From Actinomucor elegans (Eukaryota; Mucoromycota; Mucoromycetes; Mucorales; Mucoraceae): 64,000 nucleotides of DNA. Shown here piece after piece: positions 12,901 through 24,184 of the stretch (within the stretch, counting starts at the first letter, position 1; every line of letters starts with the position of its first letter). The notes below the pieces were generated by a model. That model had not been told where the DNA came from, did not search any database, and saw only the letters and a list, made by a program, of their open reading frames with translations. The position numbers and the translations under genes were made by a program. The stretch is from NCBI GenBank assembly GCA_026027325.1, contig JAMSLZ010000002.1, positions 2,170,001-2,234,000 on the forward strand, given 5' to 3'.

Positions 12901-13278
12901 CATACAATTATAGCATTCTCCACCAAATCTTGAAACCTTTTTGAAAAGAGCACCGTTCTCTTATGAACGCTTTAGTTTACTTGCTGCTTATTATAAAATG
13001 AACGAGAAATATGAAGAAGCTGCCAAGGTATATCTACAGTTAGCTAGAGCACCGTAAGTATTCATATATATGTTAAGATAAACAGACACTGACTTTTCTT
13101 GTTCATCTGTAGCGGTGATTATAACATCAAGACGCGTATCGACAACTTAGTAAACGCGTCTGTCTGCGCTAAGAGTGTCACATCACCTGCAAAACAATAC
13201 GAAATGCATCAATTAAAAGAAGACATTGAAGAGCTTTTACAAGTAGCTCGTCAGCAGCAACCAGTACCAACTCAATAA
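9957..13278 (+). CDS. NUP155: Nup155/Nup157/170-type nucleoporin, short C-terminus
   Basis: Eight exons: 9957-10068, 10122-10223, 10280-10373, 10425-10713, 10767-11983, 12039-12858, 12914-13053, 13113-13278. They sum to 2940 nt (979 residues). The N-terminal propeller shows NCLHLWDY, GTSRGRVFMLGRDGNVWELDY, NEEGWF and PVVQIAV. The middle has LAVTSTGCRIYY-like text, HVRTP and LTTSGLSILVKQRPVDMLYRL, the Nup155 signature before the alpha-solenoid. Nup155 homologues build the inner ring of the nuclear pore and touch the membrane. Human Nup155 and yeast Nup157/170 run about 1390-1500 residues. This one stops roughly 350-400 residues early, at TAA 13276-13278, with RPS18 only 183 bp beyond. AATAAA follows at about 13322. 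Confidence 0.9.
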
Positions 13279-13461
13279 AGCATATCTTATCACCCTTTTT
13301 TCCTTTTCATAAATATGAAACAATAAAAAAAAAATACATAATACAATAACAAATGTACCATTAAAAGGACTTTATTTAATAAAACGGCTATCTCGAAAGA
13401 ACTACTACAAATGAATGTTAGTTGGCTATATTACATGTGCTATCAAAAGATCTTACATTAT

Positions 13462-14286
13462 TTATTTCTTCTTGGAGACACCAACGGTACGGCCACGACG
13501 ACCAGTAGTCTTGGTGTGTTGACCACGAACACGGACACCCCAGTAGTGACGGAGACCACGGTGAGCACGGATCTTCTTTAAACGCTCCAAATCATCACGG
13601 TACTTGGTATCAAGAACGTTAGAAATGACTTGAGAAGACTTGCCATCGACAATATCCTTTTGTCTGTTAAGGAACCAAGCAGGGATCTTGTATTGAGCAG
13701 GGTTTTGGAGGATGGTGACAATACGCTCCAATTCTTCAGAAGAAAGCTCACCAGCTCTCTTGGTCAAATCAATATCAGCCTTCTTACAGGCGATGTTGGC
13801 AAAACGACGACCAACACCCTTAACAGAGGTCAAGGCAATTTGGATCTTGACACGACCGTCAACGTTGGTGTTGAGAAGACGGATAATGTGCTGGAAATGA
13901 TTCCTCTCGGGAACGACAAGCGACTAAAAGATAAAAAAAAAAAAGGAAATCGAGTTTAGTATGTTTCGATGATAATGATTCTCTCAAAGAGAGATGAAAG
14001 AGAGAGGGAGAGCGCGCGAGAGGGTGAGTTTAGATAGAAGCATTTTGTAGTAGTTGACTAATACAAAGTTGAAAATCGAATTTTCACGCAATTGAATTGA
14101 ATTTTGACCGGAATTTCGTTGTATTTGTATGATAAAGCTTCGAAGCCATCCATCTATTTTAAAATGATTCAAATCCATCCATCATCCATCATCCATCATT
14201 TGAATCGTCTTCTTTATCGCGTCACTCTCTCTCTCTCTCTCTCTTTCACTCTTTGATAATCATGAGCTATATGAATGGCATACCAT
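13462..14286 (-). CDS. RPS18: 40S ribosomal protein uS13 (RPS18)
   Basis: Exon 13462-13923 encodes [20 protein letters not shown] through [32 protein letters not shown] and a basic [13 protein letters not shown] tail: cytosolic uS13, which bridges the head of the small subunit to uL5 and tRNA. The family starts M-S-L-V, and the exon begins exactly at S after a T-rich acceptor (TTTTAG). The start codon must therefore lie on a separate upstream exon. The only ATG|GT donor in the next few hundred bases is at 14284-14286 (ATG|GTATGC), giving a 3-nt coding exon, a 360-nt intron and 154 residues. The start is inferred; the product is certain. The intron contains a CT repeat at about 14226-14246. 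Confidence 0.88.
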
Positions 14287-15593
14287 GATGGCGAAAAAGG
14301 AGGATCCTAACTTTTGCAGCTTGACATGTCCAATATGAACTTTGGAGATTTCTAGTTCCGCCACGCATTTGAGATTCGAGATCCGATTTCAAATCAAAAA
14401 TATATAATTATACACATATATCTAGAACTTGAGATGATGGATAACTCTTTCAGTTTAATGATGTATTAGGTAGTTTATGTCAGTCATCATATAAACAGGT
14501 TCGTTTTTTTAAATAGTTTGGGCCAACCATGACTATACTTTTTACTATATATTTTGGTATTGACTATCATGACTGAGTCTTTTCGTCCGGCTTTAGAATA
14601 ATAAAAACAAGTCTATTCGTAAGAGACTGTATAGTAAAACTTGTGCAGATTTCACTTGCAGACCAAAAAAATATCGTATTTTATTTAGGCTATGAAGCTT
14701 CGTTGCTGAGACATTGATATATATCCCAGTTGGTTTTCATTCGCCAACCAAGCTCTTTATATCACGCAATATACATGAAAACACCTACAATACATTTGGT
14801 TTATGAACTATACCTATAAAATGTCTTGATACCGCTTAAAAAAAGAAATCAGTATATACTATCATTGAGAGGTAATCCTATTTTTCATTAAAAATCGGAC
14901 TTGTAATAAAATCTCATCACTAACTATGAGTTTCATTTCTAATAGCAAAGACATGCCAAAATATATGCAAAATGAAATGACGCATCAAATGATGTAAACA
15001 TTATTAGTATTGGCCTCAATCTATCAGGCTATATTCAACAGAAACTGATATCTTGAGAATTTTGTAAATATAATTATAATTTGAGAATTGAATAATGATG
15101 ATGTACACTGTACAATTGTACGCTAGCTTTGTTATATCAAAAAAAAAAAAAATCATATACATACTTTGTGTTGTACTAAACCTATCTGCTTTTCAACCAT
15201 ATTTCCAGAGCATTTATATTATCTATAAAAAAAGGGGGGCCAGTAGTACATTCACCGGCATCTTATCTATTATCTAACATTATTGAATATACAAACGTCT
15301 CATGTATAATCGCTAATATTTCACTCTATGCGTATTATCGAGGCCTTATACATATGGAACCGAAAAGAACCAAAGTCTAAATACTTGGTAGTTGTCTAAT
15401 ACTTCGACTACCATTGAAATGAAGCCACAAGTCTTGAATGTAGCGCCGTTGCTTGTGACGGCGTATATATTTTGTGATCAAACTGGAATCTACAAAACAT
15501 ATAATTTGTTTGAATGTACACTTTATTGCAGTTGCCTGTTAAGCGGTATTTGATTTCAAAGTTGGATTATACATATATACATGATCAGGATCA
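14287..15593. other. Intergenic, nothing recognised
   Basis: AT-rich sequence, presumably with the RPS18 promoter at its left end. The plus-strand frame at 15095-15277 is interrupted by homopolymers and has no family match. Confidence 0.5.
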
Positions 15594-15882
15594 TTAAGAG
15601 TTGCGTTCTGTCCCACGTTCCGATTTATTCAATACAGATCCCATAGACATTAATCTAAAATACATAATGGCTTGAGTTAGTATCGATGTGTATACAGCTG
15701 ATCTTAGTGTTTTACAATGAGGCATGAAGGGTTCCCATTTTACGAAAACTCGGCACTTGTTCAACAGTATCTTTTACATTCCTATCTAGTGTTTCGATGT
15801 TTTTCTCCAATTTCTTTAATTCAGCGTGCAATTTTGCATATTGCATTTTCTTTGAAGTGTACGTTGTGGAATTATCTTCCAT
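15594..15882 (-). CDS. HSK3: DASH/DAM1 complex subunit Hsk3-like
   Basis: Two exons, 15716-15882 and 15594-15654, with a 61-nt intron, total 228 nt and 75 residues. The protein is almost all helix: QYAKLHAELKKLEKNIETLD, then a VEQVPSFRKMGTLHASL block continued across the splice as LMSMGSVLNK. The Hsk3 family has this plan: an N-terminal coiled coil, then a glutamate/proline bend, then a conserved LG..H..LFMA-type end. Hsk3 is one of the small subunits of the DASH ring that links kinetochores to microtubule plus ends. The exact frame across the intron supports expression. The gene is short enough to be missed by automatic annotation. Another short coiled-coil family remains possible. Confidence 0.7.
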
Positions 15883-16073
15883 TCTGATTATGAAAACTAT
15901 CAAGAAACTGAAAAATTAACTTTTGCGCAACGCGTAGAGTACAGAAATCGGATCAGCCAATAGGCAACTAATAATGGTATAATTGCGCGTTTAAGTGCCA
16001 GATTAGAGTTTTTTTGATGAACACTATATTATAAAGATAGGCTTGCATTATTTCTATTGCAGGAATGATTTTT

Positions 16074-16106
<33 letters not shown>

Positions 16107-17540
16107 CGAAAATTAAGTAAAGACTAATCATTATTTACGCGCCAGAAAAAAAGGGATCTACAATAGATGAATAATATGATAAGAATAGTCATTTGTTATG
16201 AAAAAAATATACCGATTTTCAGTAGGACTACTGGCCAAAAAGGTGCCCGTTTTCGCTCAAGATATTTATCAAGTAATACCCATCTATAAGATTCTCTAGC
16301 ATTCATATCATCATAATGATCTCTCTGTAAAGAACCAGATTCATGTAGTCTTGTATTCTTCTGTCATGTCCTCAAATATGATATAATGCCTTTTGATTAA
16401 ATGAAAAAGGTTAGCTATTTCCCAATTTTATCTTGTAAGTAATGTCTACAGGTGTTTGGTTTTCATCATTTCAACATATTATTTAATGCGCCAATTCGCC
16501 AAAATTTAACCATAGTATATTAATTCCGTCATTGATTCTTTGAATTGAATTGCATTTGACAATTGAAAGATGAAGATATCCAAATTAGATCTTACTTGTT
16601 TGACTAGTTGTATCTCTTTTGACTAATGTTTCAGTCTTGACAAGTCAATGTATAATCATGGCATTAAAACACACGTTAAGAAAACTTTCTTTTATCTTTT
16701 TCTTTCTCAATTACACCTCATTTAAAACAATATTTTAGCTCTGTTTTGATTATTATATAACCAATTATTTTTCTCTGACAGGGATTTAGGAACTACCAGA
16801 GGATATTTATCTGCGATCGTTTATGATGTATTATTCATATAATATTTACTGGAATATAATGGATTGATTGCTCGACGCTGTGTATCGCGTTAAAAATGAA
16901 AACAATTGTTTGTTACTATTCTGATATATGCATTTCAGTAACGAAATGCGTGTGAATGACCCAGTTCCGAAGCTGGTACATAGGTTTAGACAATTAATAC
17001 AGAAATAACGGAAACGTAGTTTGATTACCGAACGTTGCTATAGACGAACAATGCTTTGCAAAATAAAGAAATGAAAGAAAATCACCATTTTTTTTTGTAG
17101 AGGCGCCTATGCTCCAATTTTATCTCGTTTTCTTTTGATGTTAATTAGTAGATGGTTAAAAAGATAGGCATATAACAATAAAGATAAGGAGAGTACAAGG
17201 AAACGTAGTATGAGTTAAGCTGCTGATCACCGTGATCCGAGTCAAATTGGAATAGAAGCCATTCTATTGTCTTGATTACTGGCGAAGATTTGAGCGAAAT
17301 ATCAGCGAATGTGAAGTGCCAATAAGATTACCAGATGCATTAAAGAGTGCAAGTAGAATCGTAAATACATTATAAGGGAGAGAAATTGTGAAGGCTGAGT
17401 CTGTTTTAAATATTATATCTACCAATCAACGTATAGAAAAGGGGATTTTGTGTGACGGTTCCAATTCAACGCGAAGCGCGGTTATTAACTTACTTTCCAG
17501 TGCGCACAACACTATTTTCATTTATCGTACATTCAAGGCC
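15883..17540. repeat. Intergenic with (TA)n microsatellite
   Basis: A TA run lies at about 16080-16106. No exon-like segment was found on either strand in this 1.6-kb stretch. The in-frame sequence just upstream of 17541 has no ATG and reads as 5' flank of the next gene. Confidence 0.5.
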
Positions 17541-18190
17541 ATGCACTCAGTCCGTAGACCATTAAAGGAAACATCCGACAATAAACGTCGCTGGCGCGAC
17601 AAATTTAAGCAACAATGTACAGATCGCATAAAGAATGCAAGACAAGATAAAATTAGTAAAATAAGAGAAGATCAGGTTAGATCACAGCTTGATTCTTATG
17701 TTTGACATAAAGAACTGATACATATACACAATAATAGTGGATGCACAAGATCTTAGAAACAGAATGGGATCAATTCAAAAAAGAAAATGAAAAAGCAATG
17801 AGACAAGAAGGCATAAATGACATTGACAGCCTAATAGAAGAAAGCCTACAAGCACCGTATGAAGAGCAATACGAATATTATCTACGACAAGAACAGGAAG
17901 AGCTTGAAAGTGCTATGTACTTTTATGAAGAGTCAAAGAATGCAATCATATGTGTGAACTGCCAAAAAGCCACACTTGTTCCCTCTCAAATGAAAGGCAC
18001 ATCTATCGCAACATGTCCCAACTGTGGTTTTTATTCAACTGAATCATGCCTTACAGACATAGTACGCATGGCTACTGAACATGGAGCAGATTGTCAAGGA
18101 TCAATATCCTTTTCTCTTGAACCTGGTACTGATAACACTATCATCGCTGTTTGTAATATATGTGATCTTTGGAACATGTTTTATATGTAA
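17541..18190 (+). CDS. RPA-interacting protein (RPAIN/RIP) homologue
   Basis: Two exons, 17541-17675 and 17738-18190 (588 nt, 195 residues). The basic N-terminus RRWRDKFKQQCTDRIKNAR matches the RPA-interact N-terminal block (human WKEAFRQRCLERMRNSR). The acidic middle (TEWDQFKKENEKAM, DIDSLIEESLQ) matches the central domain. The C-terminus carries a zinc-binding module, CVNCQKATLV...CPNCGFY, then DCQGSISF and a last CNICDLW, the C-terminal RPA-interact domain. In animals this protein escorts replication protein A into the nucleus. The ATG at 17541 is the first in frame with the basic domain. Confidence 0.85.
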
Positions 18191-18845
18191 ATATTCCCCG
18201 TCTTTTCCTTTATAATACACGATAATAAAGTAGCAGCCATCTGCCTACTAGATATATCTCTTCTACTTGCGCTTCTGTATTGCTTTGGGTCGGCAAGTCA
18301 TTGCTATTGTACCTTTGTGTATCCGATCAAAGTTATAGAGTGGATTGATTAGATGATTGGTAATTCCAGTATGCGTTGTTTTATTGGATGGTGGCTTTAA
18401 CCAGTTCAAAAATAGGCAAACTAGATATTACTCTAAACAATCGTAATATTAAGAAAGCAGTTAGATGGATATAAAGTTCCTTAGTATATGCTGGATAGAA
18501 TTAAATTTCTCATCGAATACTGAAAAGATCATAGTTTACCCAATGCCGAGACTGGAATTATGTTTGGGTTTTGCACGCTTTTTATAATGCCGAGTTCATG
18601 TTAATAAATAGAAGTAAAAACAAAATTTCTTTCTACTTTATAGGCATTTTTGAACTATAAGCTCTACTACTAAAACTTGGCCTTTAACACTAAAAAGACA
18701 ATCGAGTTCTGAAGATATAAATTCCTAAAATACTGTATTTTATCCCCCGCTAATCAATGACTCAGGATTCCTTTAATATACGGCGCGGAAGGTGTATACT
18801 TTTCTGCTTCCCATTTCTTTATAACACTCCAAATCGACTTTCGAT
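18191..18845. other. Intergenic, nothing recognised
   Basis: Short same-strand spacer between the RPA-interacting protein and the glomulin-type gene. No repeat or exon was recognised. Confidence 0.5.
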
Positions 18846-21480
18846 ATGGGTAATAGCATCTTCTCTTCAAATCGGCACTACTTGAACAGCAAACCGCTTT
18901 CTGATTTCAATGTATATTAAGCTAAATGCGGCGGAAACCCGAGCAAAGCATTCTGACATTTGTCCCCTTTATTTTTCAGACTAATGACGAAACATTAAGT
19001 GAAGAAAAGATCAAACTTTACATTTCTGGTATCGTTCAAAAGATGGGAGAAACAAAAACCAACACTTCCGATACGCTTGTGCCGATACTTTTGAAATTTG
19101 CGCAGTGCAGAGAAGAACAAGTAAGAGCCAAAGAACGCTATGATTGCTTATGTACGCCTATTTATGTTCCTATCTAGAAACAAGAATGCTTCTCGAGTTT
19201 TGGATTCTCCATGTTGGAAGGGCTCTTACCTTTATTGAATGATCCAGATACAGATGTACAAACATGCGTGTATTGGGTCATCCAGGGCCTAGTAGATCAT
19301 TTAGATAATGAAGAGCTCGCTGAGAAAATGATGGATCAACTCATATGCCTCACTTGGGATTACCACGATCTGGATCGCTGTTACGAATTAACACGTCTTT
19401 TTGCAGTTTATGTAGAGTTGTTTGGCAAAGGTACATGAGAAATGCATTCCCAACGTACTAGGCATTGTTTTAACTGTGGGCTTAGGTCTCGAGAAAATGA
19501 CCAAAGCAAGAGATTGGATGCTCTTTTTACCTTTTCTAGCCAACTACATGATCAAAACGACTGAGATCATCGAGTATATCCTAGTAAATCATTCTTTGTT
19601 TTCTCCCACATCGGATGCTAAAGATCTGTCAAAATGGGACGATATCATTACGCTACTGTCGCATACCTTTCTCGATTTTATCCAGTTTATTCATACAAAA
19701 ACTGTATCTCAGGAGCCATCCGAGTTCCCGGTAAAATCAAACATTTGTACCTTCTATCTGGCCAGTAACTCATTCAATTATAGTTTGAATCTGCTAACAT
19801 TGGATTAGAAAATAGTGATATAAAAAGACGATATCTTGGACACTCTCTGTTGAATACATTTTACGAAAAAGTGATTTCGAGATTCGATCTTGAGTTAGCT
19901 AAAACTTACTTTGATGAAAAGAACCCGCTATATAAGTTTCGGAAGCCTGGCGAAACGGATTTTCCCAAGGTCGGACACTTTGATGATGCCAGATACAAGC
20001 CCATGTTTGATATTGTCCATCGAGCTGCAGTAAGTTTTGCTTCCCTATTACCATGGGATGCATCTCTGATAACAGGAATAGAACTTAGTTTCATCTTCAG
20101 GCATAACATTCGAAAAGCTATTACAGTTGAAGACCATAGCGGTTAAAAATGAAGAGAAGGATGAGAACAAGAACTCAGGTAATAGAAGCTTTTAATTCAA
20201 ATGTTTAGAACTGACCGTATGCTGTGCTGTTTCAGAGGACATTGCCATGGAAAACGACAGACAAATGATCAATGCGAGACTGTATCCCATTAGCTATGAT
20301 GGAGTTGCAATATTGCTCTGCTTATCACTGTATGACAAACTTATATATCCAACAGTATTTCATGAAGCAAGTATCGGTCTGCTTCCAGACAATCTGGATT
20401 ACTATAGAATAGCTAAAGAATACATTGGCTTATTGCTGAATTTGCTCAGGTAAGCTAAGCTGTTACAGGTATAAATTCTGCTTTTTAAAATCATTATTTT
20501 GGCATTTAGGGCTCCTGAAGAGCAAAGTCATATGGACAAAGGTCTTTTTCCTTTATTTTACCTATCTGACCAAATCCAAACTACATACACTAGTGACGAC
20601 CTTGAAAATTACATTGTTAGTCCTTATGGTGATGAATCTGGTATTCACGGCGAAAAAATTATAGAGGTAAACCTGCATCCGTTTTGAACCAGTAAGACTT
20701 GTTAACAGGAAATAAATCCAGGTTATTTCTTCGGCTGCAGTTCTTTGCCCAGACGATTCTACTCGATTTTTGATATTCAAATTATTGGACAGATTTATTA
20801 GTTTTGGTGATGAACAAACTCAAATGTTTATGATCTTGGATTTGATTGAACGATGTCCTTCTTGCTTCCTTTCCATGAAAACTGCGGCCATTGGACTTAT
20901 GAAAGATCGTGTTAGCGTTGCTATCGAGAACTATAAAACAAAGAAGGTAATATGTATATTTACACTATCAAGAAATAGACTCAACAATGACAAATCCGAG
21001 ATAGACTCTTTCCGTATTTGCTAGCCCTTTAATTACTGAAAAGATATTTTCTGTAATATTTCAATATAATTCTACCTGGGAAACGAGCTCTGATCAATTC
21101 TGGCAAGAGTATAACCATATAATGCAGTCACTTAACCTCTATTACTTGGTATTATCTGCTGATTGCAACTCTAATATCGTAAGTAGCAATTGTAATTGAA
21201 ACTGTTCAATGATCTGACATACTGTTCAAAGACGCGTGTATATGCAAAAGATCGATTAGAAGTTATGGAGAAATCTTACATGAAACCATTAACAAACGCT
21301 TTGACAAATATGAAGATAGCTGAAGTAAGTTGTATTTGGTTTATCAAGAAGATTACATTACTTAATTTCGCTTGTATTTAGGATGAGCCTTTGCAGCAAA
21401 TGCAAATTAGCTCTATGAAACATGTCATCGAAAAAATTAATCAAAAGATAGAGCTACATAAAGGCCAACATAACAACTGA
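18846..21480 (+). CDS. Glomulin/ALF4/YAP-binding (Ybp2) family protein, one frame break
   Basis: About eleven exons: 18846-18911, 18980-19120, 19178-19730, 19784-20033, 20101-20178, 20236-20449, 20510-20666, 20722-20946, 21005-21178, 21232-21324, 21382-21480. The product is about 680 all-helical residues. The C-terminal pattern KDRLEVMEKSYMKPLTNAL followed by MKHVIEKINQKIEL matches the last repeats of glomulin (FLKPLHIGL...SVLARVEELIE) and the fungal Ybp family. Glomulin binds Rbx1 and restrains cullin ligases; yeast Ybp1 acts with Yap1 in oxidative stress. The role here is inferred from family. Oddities: the frame shifts by one base near 19433, and the fourth intron keeps frame only with a weak donor at 20034 beside a strong GTAAGT at 20030. 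Confidence 0.75.
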
Positions 21481-22568
21481 ACAATTCATACTACAAGTAA
21501 TGATTAAAAAAAAAAGTTTATTATGTGTAAAACATACCATAGGTACATCTTGATTGGCAGTATATTCCTTTTCCATTTATCATGATAGTTATGAGTGCTG
21601 TTTTAGATCGAGTAGATAAAGTATCTCTCTCTCTCTCTCTCTGAACATCGAGTGCTATCAGATGCAATATATGACCAAGATTAATCGACGTTTAGTAGAA
21701 GTTACGATATGAAATACAAATAGTTTATTACTGACCATTAGCAAGTCTAATATACTCATTGCACTGCAGTTTAAACAATGATTTTATTAGTTTAATTAGC
21801 TGCTTTTGCCGAATGAGGATTATTCAGATGCTACATTAGGTCAAGATCCTGTCAATTCAAACTCGCGCATCTGATAGCATTTCAATGATTCGAATATCTT
21901 TGTTTTATTAACAATATTATTTATAGATGGATTCAGTTTAAAATGGCTTTTGATCTCTTTGTATAGTTGCTGCATTATCATATTCAGATGGTAATTTTTT
22001 GCATGTTTTCTTTATAAAATAGGTGTTATTCTAGTAAAACTATCAAGAGTCTTTTATCAAAAAGATTATTAATTGAATCTTAGAATAACGTATCGATTTG
22101 ATTGGAATTTGCTTAAAAGAGTCTTTAAACCAAGCTTCGTATTATTAACTTGAGAGATAAGCACTTTGCATTTACATCCGTGTAGAAACCAATGTGATTA
22201 TTATCGGGGTTTGTTCCTTCTGCATTCGCATTTGATATCAAGTGTCTTGTCTGTTTTTTTTTTTCATTCTGGTCTTTACATACAAAAAGGTTTTGGATTT
22301 GAATTTTCTCGACTCTATTATGGTGTACATCTACGTATTATTTAATCTCTCAGTACTGTCTCCAACAACAACAACAACAAAAAGTAGATCTAGAAGAGGC
22401 GAACCAAACCAACATTGCCTATTATATAAAAGCTAGTCACTGTAGCTTTGGGTTGACAGGTCAGATAAGCTTTACAGCTGCCGTAGTATCTTTTTTTTTT
22501 TTTTCAAAAAACTTTTTCTTTAATGAGTACTCAGGAATTGCCCAAGCTTGGTACATGCAATAGTTTCA
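21481..22568. repeat. Intergenic with (CT)n run
   Basis: A CT dinucleotide run lies at about 21626-21642. A short ACA repeat at about 22366-22380 and T-rich tracts precede the ITPA start. No exon was recognised. Confidence 0.5.
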
Positions 22569-22988
22569 ATGACATTCCAAAAAATACTTACACAAAATGA
22601 CATAGTGTTTGTTACCGGAAACAAGAACAAGCTTCTTGAAGTTCGTGCTATTCTTGACGGCGTTATCGATGTTGAGTCACATAAAGTAGACTGTAAGTTA
22701 TAAGAGTGTATCAAGTAGTAAGAAAAAAAAATAAAAAAATAAAAAAACTAAAAGAGAATAATAGTGCCTGAACTTCAAGGTGAAACTGAGGAAATTGCAA
22801 AGCAAAAGTGTAAACTAGCAGCCGAGATTGTAAATAGACGGTTTGACAATACAGACAGGAAACTAATGTTTTCGTTAGCTTAATGGTCCATGTATTACAG
22901 AAGATACTGCTTTATGTTTCAATGCGTTGAATGGACTTCCAGGCCCTTACATGTAACCAATAGTATAGCTGTATTAAAGAAATACACT

Positions 22989-23028
<40 letters not shown>

Positions 23029-23466
23029 AGTAAATGGTTCCAAGATTCCATTGGTCATGTTGGTATTAACAAGATGTTAGATGGATTCGATGATAGATCT
23101 GCTTATGCTCTCTGCACATTCGGCTATTGTGAAGGACCTGGACATGAACCAATCATCTTTGAAGGCAGAACAAACGTAAGAAAACACCATACAGAGCCAG
23201 TTTGGCAAACTAAATAGCATTGTATAGGGTAAAATCGTAGCTGCACGTGGCCCTTGTACTTTTGGCTGGGATGCTATCTTTCAGCCCGATGGATTTGACC
23301 AAACGTAAATATAGTGAAACAGTTCATTAATACTTATATAGAATCTAAAACTTATCTCTTTTATTGTATTAGTTACGCAGAATTAGATAAAACCATCAAG
23401 AATGGTATTTCACACAGAGGAAAAGCTTTAGACGCATTGAAAAAGTACTTTGAAGACAAAAAATAA
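22569..23466 (+). CDS. HAM1: Inosine triphosphate pyrophosphatase (ITPA/HAM1)
   Basis: Six exons: 22569-22692, 22765-22829, 22879-22952, 23031-23175, 23228-23304, 23373-23466; total 579 nt, 192 residues (human ITPA 194). It contains the Ham1 substrate loop [17 protein letters not shown], then [48 protein letters not shown] and the C-terminal [11 protein letters not shown]. The enzyme hydrolyses ITP, dITP and XTP to monophosphates, cleaning deaminated purines from the nucleotide pool. Intron 3 (22953-23030) contains a run of 34 T directly before its acceptor. The stop lies 6 bp from the stop of the convergent zinc-finger gene. Confidence 0.95.
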
Positions 23467-23472
23467 AAACTG

Positions 23473-24184
23473 TTAGAATTCTCCATATTGACTTGATGGT
23501 GGAGATGGCAAGTTGTACGATGGCACTTGTCCATCATGACACAACCGAAAATGGCGCACTAGAAACGTCTTTTTAGTGTAACTATAACGCAAGACGTTAG
23601 TAATCATAAAGTCTTACTTTAATAGCTACTTGCCTTCTCATGCATTGGTGGCATTTATAAGGGCGATTGCCTGTATGTATACGTCTATGGCCATGTTAAT
23701 GATGGATCAGAGACATTATGCAGTATATTACCTATGTCTTGCTAAAGAACTGCTATCACTAAAGCTCTTCTGGCAAGAACCTACTTCACAAATATGTGGT
23801 CTTTCACCTGAATGGGTGCGTAAATGAACTGTGAGAGCAGATCTCTAGTGTGATTCTTTTATTTATAAACAAATCTCTTACAGGCTTAGATCAAATCCTA
23901 CCTGTATAAAGCGCTTGCCACAACAAGGTTCTGGGCATTGGAACGGTCTAACCATTAAAAAGGCATTATATACACTATACTTTGTTTATCAGATATAATC
24001 TAACCTATCGTTTGTATGGATCCGATAATGTCTTGCTGCATCGGATGGCCTACCTATTCATTGTTAATATGAATGACTAATCAAAATCATAGTACATACT
24101 GAATGATTTATGACATTCTGGCCACTGACAAGCGTGCCTTTTTGATAATAAAGAGTCAATATGCACTAGTTCTGCTATATCCAT
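23473..24184 (-). CDS. Four-finger C2H2 zinc-finger protein
   Basis: Six exons: 24100-24184, 24005-24053, 23902-23947, 23732-23844, 23634-23684, 23473-23581; total 453 nt, 150 residues. Spliced, it gives four consecutive C2H2 fingers: [10 protein letters not shown]...[15 protein letters not shown]...[15 protein letters not shown]...HRRIH and CHQCMRSY...HFRLCH, joined by TGE/TGN-type linkers. This is a compact DNA-binding protein with a short acidic start and a Pro/Ser tail ([13 protein letters not shown]); no paralogue could be assigned. The last intron (23582-23633) starts with GC (AG|GCAAGT), and using it is what completes finger 4. The start at 24184 was chosen over an in-frame ATG at 24274 because the region between encodes an unlikely Leu run. 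Confidence 0.85.
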
